The notes under the pieces are model-generated. The model searched no databases. It had not been told where the DNA came from and worked only from the letters and a program-made list of their open reading frames with translations. Positions 54,601 through 60,964 of a stretch of 64,000 nt of DNA are shown one piece after another. Position 1 is the stretch's first letter; the number at the start of each line of letters is the position of its first letter. A program made the translations under genes and the position numbers. The stretch spans positions 1,373,501 through 1,437,500 of the forward strand of contig NZ_JAATJM010000001.1 in NCBI RefSeq assembly GCF_011927945.1. Direction: 5' to 3'. The stretch is from Brevundimonas alba (GTDB taxonomy: Bacteria > Pseudomonadota > Alphaproteobacteria > Caulobacterales > Caulobacteraceae).

Positions 54601-54888
54601 TGCTTCATGACCGTCGAGGACGAGACGGGCATCGTCAATCTGGTGCTCTGGCCCGACGTGTTCGAGCGCTTCCGGCCGACGGCCATGGGCGCGCGGATGG
54701 TGCTGGCGAAGGGGCGGATCCAGAGGGCCGACGGCGTGACCCATCTGGTGGTCGAGGCGATCGAGGACTGGACCCCGATGCTGGGGAACCTGACGCCCGA
54801 CCGGGCCCCCGGATCGGGCCATGAGCCGGCGCGGGGACGGCACCCGCGCGACGTGCGGGTGCTGCCGGGCTCACGCGACTTTCACTGA
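51604..54888 (+). CDS. dnaE2: error-prone DNA polymerase DnaE2 (ImuC)
   Basis: A 1094-residue C-family polymerase that performs translesion synthesis in the SOS response. The PHP domain starts YAELGAMTNFSFLEGASHPGE. The polymerase core contains GRGSAANSVICFCLGIT and the metal-binding PDIDVDFEHERR, and a C-terminal OB-fold (GVVLVRQRPGTAKGVCFMTV) follows. The GTG at 51604 overlaps the imuB stop by 4 bp. The last 7 bp overlap a convergent small membrane protein gene. It is the final gene of the LexA-controlled operon. Confidence 0.96.
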   Translation: MSGWTGEYAELGAMTNFSFLEGASHPGELMMQAKSLGLAAVGVADRNTLAGIVRALMGAEEVGLRLVIGSRLVFTDGTALMVFPRDRAAYGRLCRLLSLGKSEAVPQPGADPDGERIEKAETRLTFEQALGLGEGMIALVPAPDHPDEAFETRLAAWRRAWPDDLYLAASPLWRGDDRRRLNRLAAMARRTRAPMIATNAVLYHHPDRRMLQDVLTCIREGTTIDKAGRRLQANAERFLKPPTQMARLFRGHEAALARTMDVARACTFSLRELSYQYPDEPVPPGYSPQGWLTRLTLRGARSRWPDGVPPDVKETIHKELKLVRSLDYAPYFLTVHDIVDWARSRPDPILCQGRGSAANSVICFCLGITNVDPTRQDLLIERFISSERSEPPDIDVDFEHERREEVMQQVYRRYGRDRAGIVATIIHYRPRSAIRDVGKALGLTEDVTARMADTVWGSWGSKVEEGHVDRTGLSRDDARMKLALELTAELIQFPRHLSQHVGGFVLSQTPLLEIVPIGNAAMPDRTFIEWDKDDIDFLKLMKVDVLALGMLTAMKRAFRMIETTYGRPLPDTAAVPAERRGVYDMLCRADSLGVFQVESRAQMSMLPRLRPVEFYDLVVQVAIVRPGPIQGKMVHPYLQRRMERRAYEARPGAGKYRFSMPGSTKNPEELANILRKTLGVPLFQEQAMKIAMVAAEFTGDEANGLRRAMATFRHNGTIGNYETLMVSRMIRRGYDPDFAQNCFNQIKGFGEYGFPESHASAFAHLVYVSAWVKWLYPDVFAACLLNSQPMGFYAPAQIVRDAREHKVEVRHPDVNASGWDATLEPRAGRRRRALRLGMRSIDGFRKEWADRIVEVRQAGPFGDLEDLRVRAQLPSAALDRLAEADAYGSLDLSRRQGLWAAKGAAPAASAPLFEAMGLDETDGQPPDALPELAHSEEVVGDYQSLRLSLKGHPVAFLRERLKQAGAVMARACEAVANGRRTVVGGVVLVRQRPGTAKGVCFMTVEDETGIVNLVLWPDVFERFRPTAMGARMVLAKGRIQRADGVTHLVVEAIEDWTPMLGNLTPDRAPGSGHEPARGRHPRDVRVLPGSRDFH

Positions 54889-55070
54889 CCCCGGCGGCGC
54901 TCCAGCCACTTCCACAAGGCGTTGCCCAGGATCGGCAGGAAGCCCCCGATCAGCGCCGCGATCAGCACGGTCCAGAAGCCGCCGCCCAGACCGTATTTGC
55001 CGACCGCCGCCCCGATCCCGGCCGCCAGCAAGGGCCCGAGCCAGGGCAGCCACGTCGGCGGCTTAGGCAT
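54882..55070 (-). CDS. small two-helix membrane protein
   Basis: A 62-residue protein with a hydrophobic hairpin (WLGPLLAAGIGAAVGKYGLG and FWTVLIAALIGGFLPILGNA) and a basic end (KWLERRRGQ). The start overlaps the last 8 bp of hppD, so it is probably translated from the hppD transcript. No known family recognised; small size and position suggest an accessory role, which is only inferred. Confidence 0.65.
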   Translation of the reverse strand: MPKPPTWLPWLGPLLAAGIGAAVGKYGLGGGFWTVLIAALIGGFLPILGNALWKWLERRRGQ

Positions 55071-56166
55071 CGACCTTGATGACGCCGCGCCGGATCTGGT
55101 CCAGTTCGATCGAGTCGAACAGCGCCTGGAAATTGCCCTCGCCGAACGCCTGGTTGCCCTTGCGCTGGATGATCTCGAAGAAGATCGGGCCGAAGGTGTC
55201 CTGGGTGAAGATCTGCAGCAGCAGGCCATCCTCGTCCGAACCATCGATCAGGATGCGGTTCAGCCGCATGCGGGCGACGTCGTGGCCGTGCCCGGGCAGG
55301 CGTTTGTCGATCAGGTCGAAATAGGTGTCGATGGTATCCTGGAAGGGTATGCCGCGGCGCTTCATCTCCTCGACGGTCTCGAAGATGTCGTCGGTGGCCA
55401 GGGCGATGTGCTGGATGCCCTCGCCGTTGTAGCGCTTGAGGAACTCCTCGATCTGGGAGTTCTCGTCCTGGCTCTCGTTCAGGGGGATGCGGATGGCGCG
55501 GTCGGGCGCGATCATGGCCTGGGACAGCAGGCCGGTCGCCTTGCCCTTGATGTTGAAATACTTCTGCTCCTCGAAGGCGAAGACGTCGCCGTAGAAGCCC
55601 GACCAGGTGCGCATCTGGCCGCGGCGCACGTTGTGGGTCAGGTGGTCGAGGCAGAACAGGCCGACGGAGTTCTTGCGCTCGGCTTCTTCCCAGCCCTCGA
55701 TCTCGTCCCAGCTGTCGTAGAGGGAGCCGCGCTCGCCGTACTGGTCGACGATGTAGAGCAGCGAGCCGCCGATGCCCTGCAGGATGTAGGAATAGCCGTT
55801 CCCCAGCGCGCCGCCGTTGTGGTTCTCTGCCGGGCGGGCGCCGCGGGCGACGGCGCCCTCATAGGCGGCCCTGGCGTCGGCGACGCGGAAGGCCATGCCG
55901 TTGGCGGAGGGGCCGTGTTCGCGGGCGAACTCTTCAGCCTGGCCTTGGGGCGAGAGGTCGACCAGCAGGGTGATGTCGCCCTGCTTGAGGCGCACGGCGC
56001 CGGTGGCGGGGTTCACATGGGTGCGGGTGAAGCCCATCAGCTCGAGGCGGGAGGCCATGGCCTCGGGCTCGGGGCCGGTGAACTCGACGAACTCGAAGCC
56101 GTCCACGCCGAGCGGGTTCTCGTGATCCAGCCGGGCGGCGGCGTCAGACTGAGGGGCGTCGTGCAT
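55063..56166 (-). CDS. hppD: 4-hydroxyphenylpyruvate dioxygenase
   Basis: A 367-residue Fe(II) enzyme that converts 4-hydroxyphenylpyruvate to homogentisate in tyrosine breakdown. The 2-His-1-Glu metal ligands are visible in CLDHLTHNV, GIQHIALATDD and FFEIIQRKGNQAFGEGNF. The C-terminal gating helix follows. The ATG at 56166 is preceded by CAGGAGA. The rest of the homogentisate pathway is not in the window. Confidence 0.96.
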   Translation of the reverse strand: MHDAPQSDAAARLDHENPLGVDGFEFVEFTGPEPEAMASRLELMGFTRTHVNPATGAVRLKQGDITLLVDLSPQGQAEEFAREHGPSANGMAFRVADARAAYEGAVARGARPAENHNGGALGNGYSYILQGIGGSLLYIVDQYGERGSLYDSWDEIEGWEEAERKNSVGLFCLDHLTHNVRRGQMRTWSGFYGDVFAFEEQKYFNIKGKATGLLSQAMIAPDRAIRIPLNESQDENSQIEEFLKRYNGEGIQHIALATDDIFETVEEMKRRGIPFQDTIDTYFDLIDKRLPGHGHDVARMRLNRILIDGSDEDGLLLQIFTQDTFGPIFFEIIQRKGNQAFGEGNFQALFDSIELDQIRRGVIKVDA

Positions 56167-56225
56167 GGGGCGTCTCCTGAAAGGCTCGCGGCGGAACCTA
56201 GTGGCGGGCCGCCCGGAATCCAAGG

Positions 56226-56639
56226 TCAGGCGTGGAGGGCCTTGGGCGGTTCGGCGTCGTGGACCGCGGCGTGGCCGCCGTGGCGCAGGTGGGTCTCGTC
56301 GATCTCCTGGATCAGGGCGTCGGCGCGGTCCTTGCCGACGAGGTGGATCAGGGCGTCGATCTTGGCCTCCATCCGGTCGTCATTCTCCTTGGAGGAGGGC
56401 GAGCCGACGTAGAGGAAATAGGCCAGGCCCACGACCTGCCAGAGCAGCTGGAGGAACTCGGACTGCCAGTTCTCGAAGGTGTCCCGGCCCATTTCGATGA
56501 GCCAGGGCGAGAGCTCGGCGGCCTGGCCGTGGGACTGGGCCTCGTCGACGTAGGCGAACCAGCCGAAGCCCCAGTGGAGCACGATCGAGACGGTGAAGAA
56601 GACCAGGGTGATCCAGGCGTAGGCGTATTTCTTCAACAT
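56226..56639 (-). CDS. DUF6766-like membrane protein
   Basis: A 137-residue protein with two transmembrane segments (ITLVFFTVSIVLHWGFGWFA and LLWQVVGLAYFLYVG). Between them lies a periplasmic ENWQSEFLQ motif typical of the DUF6766 group, then GSPSSKENDDRMEAKIDAL and a His-rich cytoplasmic end. The ATG at 56639 follows an AGGAAGGG ribosome binding site. Function unknown. It is 59 bp upstream of hppD on the same strand. Confidence 0.75.
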   Translation of the reverse strand: MLKKYAYAWITLVFFTVSIVLHWGFGWFAYVDEAQSHGQAAELSPWLIEMGRDTFENWQSEFLQLLWQVVGLAYFLYVGSPSSKENDDRMEAKIDALIHLVGKDRADALIQEIDETHLRHGGHAAVHDAEPPKALHA

Positions 56640-56669
56640 GGCGGCGATCCCTTCCTGCGAGGGCAACGC

Positions 56670-56993
56670 TTATCGCGGCGCTTCGGCTCCCGGGGGGACG
56701 TTGCCGGCCTCGACGCCGCGGGCGGAGGCGTCGCCGCTGGGATCGGCGCCGGGGGCGACCTGTGCGGGCGCGACGGGGACGCTGTCGTCGGCGGGGGTGG
56801 GCAGCTGGGCGGGCTGGACGGGGCCGCCGGCGGCCTCGTCGGCGGCGCTGTCGTCCGTGGCGCTCCAGTGGGACCAGACGTAGATGCCGGCGACCACAAA
56901 CAGAAGAACCACCAGCCCGACCACCAGGCCGTTGAACTTCGTAGAACGTTTCGGGGCGGGCCGGTTCGAGCCGGCGGGATCGATCTGGGTCAC
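56670..56993 (-). CDS. hypothetical single-pass membrane protein
   Basis: A 107-residue protein. A short basic cytoplasmic N-terminus (PAPKRSTKFNG) precedes one strong transmembrane helix (LVVGLVVLLFVVAGIYVW) and an Ala/Pro/Asp-rich periplasmic tail, probably disordered. It starts with GTG at 56993, with an AGGAGA ribosome binding site in front. It is in line with the DUF6766-like gene and may be co-expressed. Function unknown. Confidence 0.65.
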   Translation of the reverse strand: MTQIDPAGSNRPAPKRSTKFNGLVVGLVVLLFVVAGIYVWSHWSATDDSAADEAAGGPVQPAQLPTPADDSVPVAPAQVAPGADPSGDASARGVEAGNVPPGAEAPR

Positions 56994-57059
56994 GGGCGTC
57001 TCCTGCTGTCGGTCAGCTTAACCGGCGGGAGGGGCGCCGCGTTCCCGGAGCGGGAGGGC

Positions 57060-57275
57060 TCAGTGGCCGGCGTGGAGCTCCGGCGGCGGGGTCTGGCGGT
57101 CGAGCCGCATGACCAGCCGGTCGTCCTCAAACACCTCGACCCCCTCGCAGCTGGAATGCTGCTGCAGCTGGCCGAAGGCGGTGCGGGCCGCCTCGATGTC
57201 GTGCCGGCAGCTGGCGAAATCGAGCGCGGGGCGCCGGCCCCGACGGTCGTAGAAATGGAACTGGTAGATCCGCAT
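57060..57275 (-). CDS. small hypothetical protein (DUF6894-like)
   Basis: A 71-residue protein. It begins MRIYQFHFYDRRGRRPALDF, continues with an alpha-helical segment (CRHDIEAARTAFGQLQQ) and ends with a strand-like VEVFEDDRLVMRLDR. The layout resembles DUF6894 proteins (short, beginning with a YxFH-type strand). An ATG at 57275 follows a CAGGGG element; an earlier in-frame start at 57320 is possible. Function unknown. Confidence 0.6.
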   Translation of the reverse strand: MRIYQFHFYDRRGRRPALDFASCRHDIEAARTAFGQLQQHSSCEGVEVFEDDRLVMRLDRQTPPPELHAGH

Positions 57276-57356
57276 CGCCGTCGCGCCCCTGATTAGGAAA
57301 GCATTAAAACCTTCCGTCACGGCAAAGTCTGTCGGGGTTTAGACATAACGACGGTT

Positions 57357-58004
57357 CTACACGGGCTCGTGAGCGCTCCGTCCGGCGACCGACTCGGAAT
57401 TGGAGTGAAAAACAGCGTCCGAAGCGTCCGAAGAGTGCGAAGCGTCCGATGCGTTCGCTGCGTCAAATGCGTCGTCCACTGCGTCCGTAGCGGCCGCCGC
57501 GTCAGCGGCCGCCGCCTTCTGCGCCTCGTAGGCCGCGAGTTCGGCCCAGCCGGCGCGTTCATAACGGATCGCCTCGTGCTGGGCGGTGACGCGGTCGATC
57601 TCGGCCTGCTCCTCGTCCATGGCGATCCGCACCTTGCGCCAGCGCAGCGCCTCGGCCGCGTCGCCGCGCATCACCGCCCGCATGGACCGCCGATGGGCGA
57701 CGAAGGAGAGCTGGTAGAATTCGACCTTGTCGAGGTCCCCGCCGGCGCGGTCCTCAAGCAGTATGCCCTCGTCGCTGACATCCAGCTCGTTCGGCGGCGG
57801 CGCCCACGCCTGGTCTCTCCGCCGCCAGAGCTCGCGGGCGGCCCGGCTGCGCAGGGCGGTCACCCCCACGCCGTAGAGGCGGCAGACGTCCGGGGCCGAC
57901 ATGCCGTCCAGATAGGCGTCGCGCACGCGCCGCCAGACATCCTCCGGCGCGGCGTGGCGGCCCCGGCGCGGCCGCGTGGCGGTGATCTGTGTTCCCTTGG
58001 CCAT
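57357..58004 (-). CDS. HTH-containing hypothetical protein (terminase-small-subunit-like) with Asp/Ala/Ser repeat tail
   Basis: A 215-residue protein. The N-terminal HTH-like segment is VWRRVRDAYLDGMSAPDVCR followed by LYGVGVTALRSRAARELWRR, reminiscent of phage terminase small subunits and transposase-type HTHs. A long charged helix follows (EALRWRKVRIAMDEEQAEID). The C-terminal 45 residues are Ala/Asp/Ser repeats encoded by 9-bp DNA repeats. An AGGAAAGGG ribosome binding site precedes the ATG. It has no phage neighbours, so it is more likely a chromosomal regulator. Confidence 0.65.
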   Translation of the reverse strand: MAKGTQITATRPRRGRHAAPEDVWRRVRDAYLDGMSAPDVCRLYGVGVTALRSRAARELWRRRDQAWAPPPNELDVSDEGILLEDRAGGDLDKVEFYQLSFVAHRRSMRAVMRGDAAEALRWRKVRIAMDEEQAEIDRVTAQHEAIRYERAGWAELAAYEAQKAAAADAAAATDAVDDAFDAANASDASHSSDASDAVFHSNSESVAGRSAHEPV

Positions 58005-58185
58005 CCGGCGGCCCTTTCCTGACTGCGTTTCAACGGCCGGCATTATGCGGCCGCCGGTTTGTCAGGCGGACAAGTCGGATCGAGAAAAGCGGATGTCGTT
58101 GGAAAGGCGGGGGTTTGTTCGCGCTATCCGACTATAGAAACGCGGATTGTCAGCACAGCGTCATGGGGGTTTGGCAGCGCGCTGT

Positions 58186-58343
58186 CCTTCTCCCCTTGAG
58201 GGAGAAGGTGGGCCGGAGGCCCGGATGAGGGGGCTGTGTCGGCGCCCCGACTATCGGGTGTTTGGCGAATTGTCGGAAGCATGGGTGTCTCACCCCTCAT
58301 CCGACCCGCTGCGCGGGCCACCTTCTCCCTCAAGGGGAGAAGG
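58186..58343. mobile_element. MITE-like inverted-repeat element, copy A
   Basis: A 158-bp element whose ends (CCTTCTCCCCTTGAGGGAG and its complement) form inverted repeats of about 45 bp. The inner part has GGGGGCTGTGTCGGCGCCC and GGGTGTCTCACCCCTCATCC. It closely matches copy B at 60024-60182. It lies just past the stop of the DUF2461 gene in the gene-free stretch 58005-58350, which otherwise shows nothing. It encodes no protein. Confidence 0.75.
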
Positions 58344-58350
58344 AAGTGGG

Positions 58351-59181
58351 TTAGTCCAGCGCGGCCCAGCCGAAATGGAGCAGGGGGCGCATGTCGGCGA
58401 CGAAGTCGGCGAGGGTATCCGGCAGGTTGGGCGACGCGATCTCGGCCCCGGTTAGCGGCCGCCGCGCATACCACTGCAGGCGTTTCAGGGCGGGTTCCAG
58501 CGGGCCGCCGGCGTGGGCTTCGTAGCCCTTGGGCATGCGTTTGACGGCCATGCCGGGGGCGAGGCGGAGGCCGCGGGAGGCGAGGGCGGCCTCGACCTCG
58601 AGCCAGGCGTCGGGGTCGGCGGCGATGGCGCGGCGCACGCGTTCGGAGTTCTTCCGGTCGTAGAGATAGAAGCCGGCCGAAACGAAGGGGCCGCGGCCGT
58701 GGGCGTTCTCGAGGTCGGGGATTTCGCCTCCCCCGGTCAAGCCGGAGGATGACGAAGGCGCTTCGGACAGGCGGGCGCCGGGGTGGGTCGAGGGGTCGAG
58801 CGGGTCGATGCTGTCGTAGTCGAAACTGGCCTCGGTTACGCGCGAGCCGCCCTCGGGCTCGATGTGGATATAGGCCATGCCGGGCGACATCTTGCCCCCG
58901 CCGCGCGTCAGCACCGCCGCGACATGGGTCTTGTAGGGGCTCTTGTCCTTCGAAAAGCGCGTGTCGCGGTGGAGGCGGAACTGGCTCTTGGCCGGGTCGC
59001 CGGCGAGGGCGAGACCGCGGGCGGCGCAGGCGGCGGTCGTGTCGGTGATCAGGGCGGCGAGCGCGGGCTTGAGCCGGTCGTCATAGGTGGCGCGGTTGGC
59101 GGTGAACCAGTCGCGGTCGTTGTGGGCGGCGAGGTCGGAGAGGAACCGCAGGTCGGCGGGGAGGAAGCCGGGGAAGGTCAT
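58351..59181 (-). CDS. DUF2461 (TIGR02453) family protein with palindromic in-frame insert
   Basis: A 276-residue protein of the DUF2461 family (FLSDLAAHNDRDWFTANRATYD, SKDKSPYKTHVAAVLTRGGG, GFYLYDRKNSERVRRAI). Family members are usually about 220-230 residues. Here about 45 extra residues lie between IHIEPEGG and PFVSAGFYLYDRK, including SEAPSSSSGLTGGGE, coded by a REP-like palindrome at 58726-58755. The reading frame stays open across it. Function of the family is unknown. Confidence 0.8.
   Translation of the reverse strand: MTFPGFLPADLRFLSDLAAHNDRDWFTANRATYDDRLKPALAALITDTTAACAARGLALAGDPAKSQFRLHRDTRFSKDKSPYKTHVAAVLTRGGGKMSPGMAYIHIEPEGGSRVTEASFDYDSIDPLDPSTHPGARLSEAPSSSSGLTGGGEIPDLENAHGRGPFVSAGFYLYDRKNSERVRRAIAADPDAWLEVEAALASRGLRLAPGMAVKRMPKGYEAHAGGPLEPALKRLQWYARRPLTGAEIASPNLPDTLADFVADMRPLLHFGWAALD
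58726..58755. repeat. REP-like palindrome inside DUF2461 coding sequence
   Basis: CCTCCCCCGG-TCAA-GCCGGAGGATGACG (split here by dashes) can fold into a hairpin. It resembles the palindromic units common between genes in Caulobacterales, but here it is translated. Confidence 0.6.
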
Positions 59182-59190
59182 GGGGGAGGG

Positions 59191-59341
59191 GGGGATTAGG
59201 GGTTAGGGAATAGGGATTAGGGGCGAGGGCGTTCCGGATCGGGCTTCCCGGTCACAGGCAGCGACCCCACGAGACGGCCGGGCCAACCGTTCCCATATCC
59301 TGCCCTGACACCTGATCCCTAATCCCTACTCCCTAATCCCC
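59191..59341. repeat. inverted pair of GGGATTAGG-type repeats
   Basis: GGGGATTAGGGGTTAGGG followed by AATAGGGATTAGGGG (59191-59222) is mirrored by CCCTAATCCCTACTCCCTAATCCCC (59317-59341, complement orientation), with about 95 bp between. The arms could form a large imperfect hairpin. The block fills the gap between the DUF2461 gene and the DsbA-family gene. Confidence 0.6.
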
Positions 59342-59357
59342 ACCACCGGAGCGTCCC

Positions 59358-60023
59358 ATGCCCAAAACCCTGCACATCGACTTCGTCTCCGACGTCGTCT
59401 GCCCGTGGTGCGTCGTCGGCCTCGGCGGGCTGACGGAGGCGCTGGAGACGCTGAAGGGCGAGGGGATCGAGGCGCAGGTGCGGTTCCAGCCGTTCGAGCT
59501 GAACCCGCAGATGCCGCCCGAGGGCGAGAACATCGTCGACCATATCGGCCGCAAATACGGCTCGACGCCGGAGCAGTCGGCGAAGAACCGAGAGATGATC
59601 CGGGCGCGGGCGGCGGAGGCCTGGCCCGGGTTCGACATGCGGATGGGCGAGACGAGCCGCATCTGGAACACCTTCGACGCCCACCGGCTGCTGCATTGGG
59701 CCGGGGAGACGGCTGGGATGGAGGGCCAGGCGGCGCTGAAGCGGGCGCTGTTCGAGGCCCATTTCACACGGGGGGAGGATATCGGCGACGCACGCGTGCT
59801 GGCCGGGGCGGCGGAGGCGGCGGGGCTGGACCGCGCCGAGGCGGCGGCGGTGCTGGCGGAGGGGCGCTATGCGGACGAGGTGCGGGCGGCGGAGGCGCTG
59901 TGGGTCTCGCGCGGCATCACCGGCGTACCGGCGGTGGTGGTGGAGGGGAAGTATTTGATCAGCGGGGGGCAGCCGGCCTCTGTGTTTGAGGAGGCGCTCC
60001 GAAAGATGGCGGCCGAAACCTGA
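59358..60023 (+). CDS. DsbA family oxidoreductase (FrnE-like)
   Basis: A 221-residue thioredoxin-fold protein with a helical insert, of the FrnE / 2-hydroxychromene-2-carboxylate isomerase group. The start is HIDFVSDVVCPWCVVG with a CPWC redox motif, and the C-terminal cis-Pro region is SRGITGVPAVVVEGKYLISG. It has no signal peptide, so it probably acts in the cytosol. The MITE-like copy B begins one base after its stop codon, and a relic of its own C-terminal end lies beyond that element. Confidence 0.9.
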   Translation: MPKTLHIDFVSDVVCPWCVVGLGGLTEALETLKGEGIEAQVRFQPFELNPQMPPEGENIVDHIGRKYGSTPEQSAKNREMIRARAAEAWPGFDMRMGETSRIWNTFDAHRLLHWAGETAGMEGQAALKRALFEAHFTRGEDIGDARVLAGAAEAAGLDRAEAAAVLAEGRYADEVRAAEALWVSRGITGVPAVVVEGKYLISGGQPASVFEEALRKMAAET

Positions 60024-60182
60024 TCCTTCTCCCCCTGAGGGAGAAGGTGGGCCGGAGGCCCGGATGAGGGGGCTGTTTCGGCGCCCTGGCTCGCGGGCGG
60101 TTGGCGGCTTGCCGGAGGAATGGGTGTCTCACCCCTCATCCGCCCCCTGCCAGGGGGCACCTTTTCCCTCAAGGGGAGAAGG
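60024..60182. mobile_element. MITE-like inverted-repeat element, copy B
   Basis: A 159-bp element flush with the stop of the FrnE-like gene. The ends and interior match copy A (58186-58343) except for the less conserved middle. It carries no ORF. The outer inverted repeats could act as a bidirectional terminator for flanking genes. Confidence 0.75.
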
Positions 60183-60193
60183 GACGCGACGGG

Positions 60194-60271
60194 GTCTCGC
60201 GCGGGATCACCGCCGTGCCGGCGGTGGTGGTGGTGGAGAGGAAATGGCTGATCAGTGGGGCAGCCGGCTAG
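60194..60271 (+). pseudogene. relic of FrnE-like gene 3' end
   Basis: Translated in frame, this segment reads VSRGITAVPAVVVVERKWLI and then ends in a stop at 60269-60271. It corresponds to VSRGITGVPAVVVEGKYLIS in the intact gene about 290 bp upstream. DNA identity is high over the 78 bases. It is separated from the intact gene by MITE copy B and overlaps the end of the HTH gene by 4 bp. Confidence 0.75.
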
Positions 60272-60624
60272 TCGAGCGGCTGTTTGTCCCGCTCACCACC
60301 GCCCGCCTTCTTCCAAGCAGCATACCGATGGGTCGCCGCGCCGAAGCTGATGTTCAAGGATTGCGCGACCGCGTACCGGGAGAGCCCCTTATCGAAAAGC
60401 CGATAGCAGATCTCGACACCGCGAGGCGTGAGCTTTTCTAAGCCTCCGATTTCATACTTGTTTCGAGGGTCCTTCGGGTCGAGCCCGCCCGCATCTTTCT
60501 CCGGTATAGCGAGATGGTCCCGAAGCATCAGCAGTCCCCCCCGGATCTTCTCGATACCATCGAGGAGGTGATCAACGGCGGCGCGCATTTCGGTGCCCGG
60601 TTGTGCTGGGATGGAAACTATCAT
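60268..60624 (-). CDS. small HTH-type putative regulator
   Basis: A 118-residue protein. The N-terminal helical part (MRAAVDHLLDGIEKIRGGLL) is followed by a C-terminal helix-turn-helix-like segment (LTPRGVEICYRLFDKGLSRY then AVAQSLNISFGAATHRYAAW). An AAGGAC ribosome binding site precedes the ATG. Its codon use is less GC-biased than its neighbours. It is divergent from the AIPR-like gene with 340 bp between and may regulate it (inference). Confidence 0.7.
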   Translation of the reverse strand: MIVSIPAQPGTEMRAAVDHLLDGIEKIRGGLLMLRDHLAIPEKDAGGLDPKDPRNKYEIGGLEKLTPRGVEICYRLFDKGLSRYAVAQSLNISFGAATHRYAAWKKAGGGERDKQPLD

Positions 60625-60964
60625 GGCTGTTTGTCCTTAAGTAGGTTATAGACAAGACTCTCTTTAGCTAGGCTAAGGGTAAGGCGCAAGGCTTTTTATA
60701 GGCACCCTACCTAAAGGCCTAAGTTCGGTGCATTGCGCCGTTGCCACGCCGTATTGGGCGAGATGAGATCAGAACATTGACAGCGTCCGCGAGAACGCCG
60801 ATCATCGACACGCGTGCTGAAAAGCCGCGGAACCGGGGCCGCAAGGTCCCACATTGAAACCTGGAGCAGGTTTCGGTCGAAGACTGGATAGCGCCGTGAT
60901 CGGTGCTGCTCGCTGTTTTTCGAGCGACGCCTGTTCCTTTCGAAAGTCGAAAGGGACTTTTTTT
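60625..60964. promoter_or_regulatory. divergent control region with structured leader of the AIPR-like gene
   Basis: No gene is seen. An inverted repeat TTAGC-TAG-GCTAA (60664-60676) lies near the HTH gene and may be an operator. On the plus strand TTGACA (60777-60782), a 17-bp spacer and GATCAT (60800-60805) form a candidate promoter with a leader of about 150 nt. The leader holds the hairpin GAAACCT-GGAGC-AGGTTTC (60856-60874), a GCTCG/CGAGC stem (60908-60925), and the terminator-like hairpin next to the start codon. Confidence 0.5.
60933..60964 (+). terminator. attenuator-like hairpin plus T-tract touching the AIPR-like start codon
   Basis: An 11-bp stem (60933-60943 with 60947-60957, one G-T pair) has loop AAG. 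It is followed by seven T's (60958-60964) and then the ATG at 60965. The Shine-Dalgarno bases (AAAGGGA) lie in the right arm. By structure it is a standard intrinsic terminator and also hides the ribosome binding site. Confidence 0.8.
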
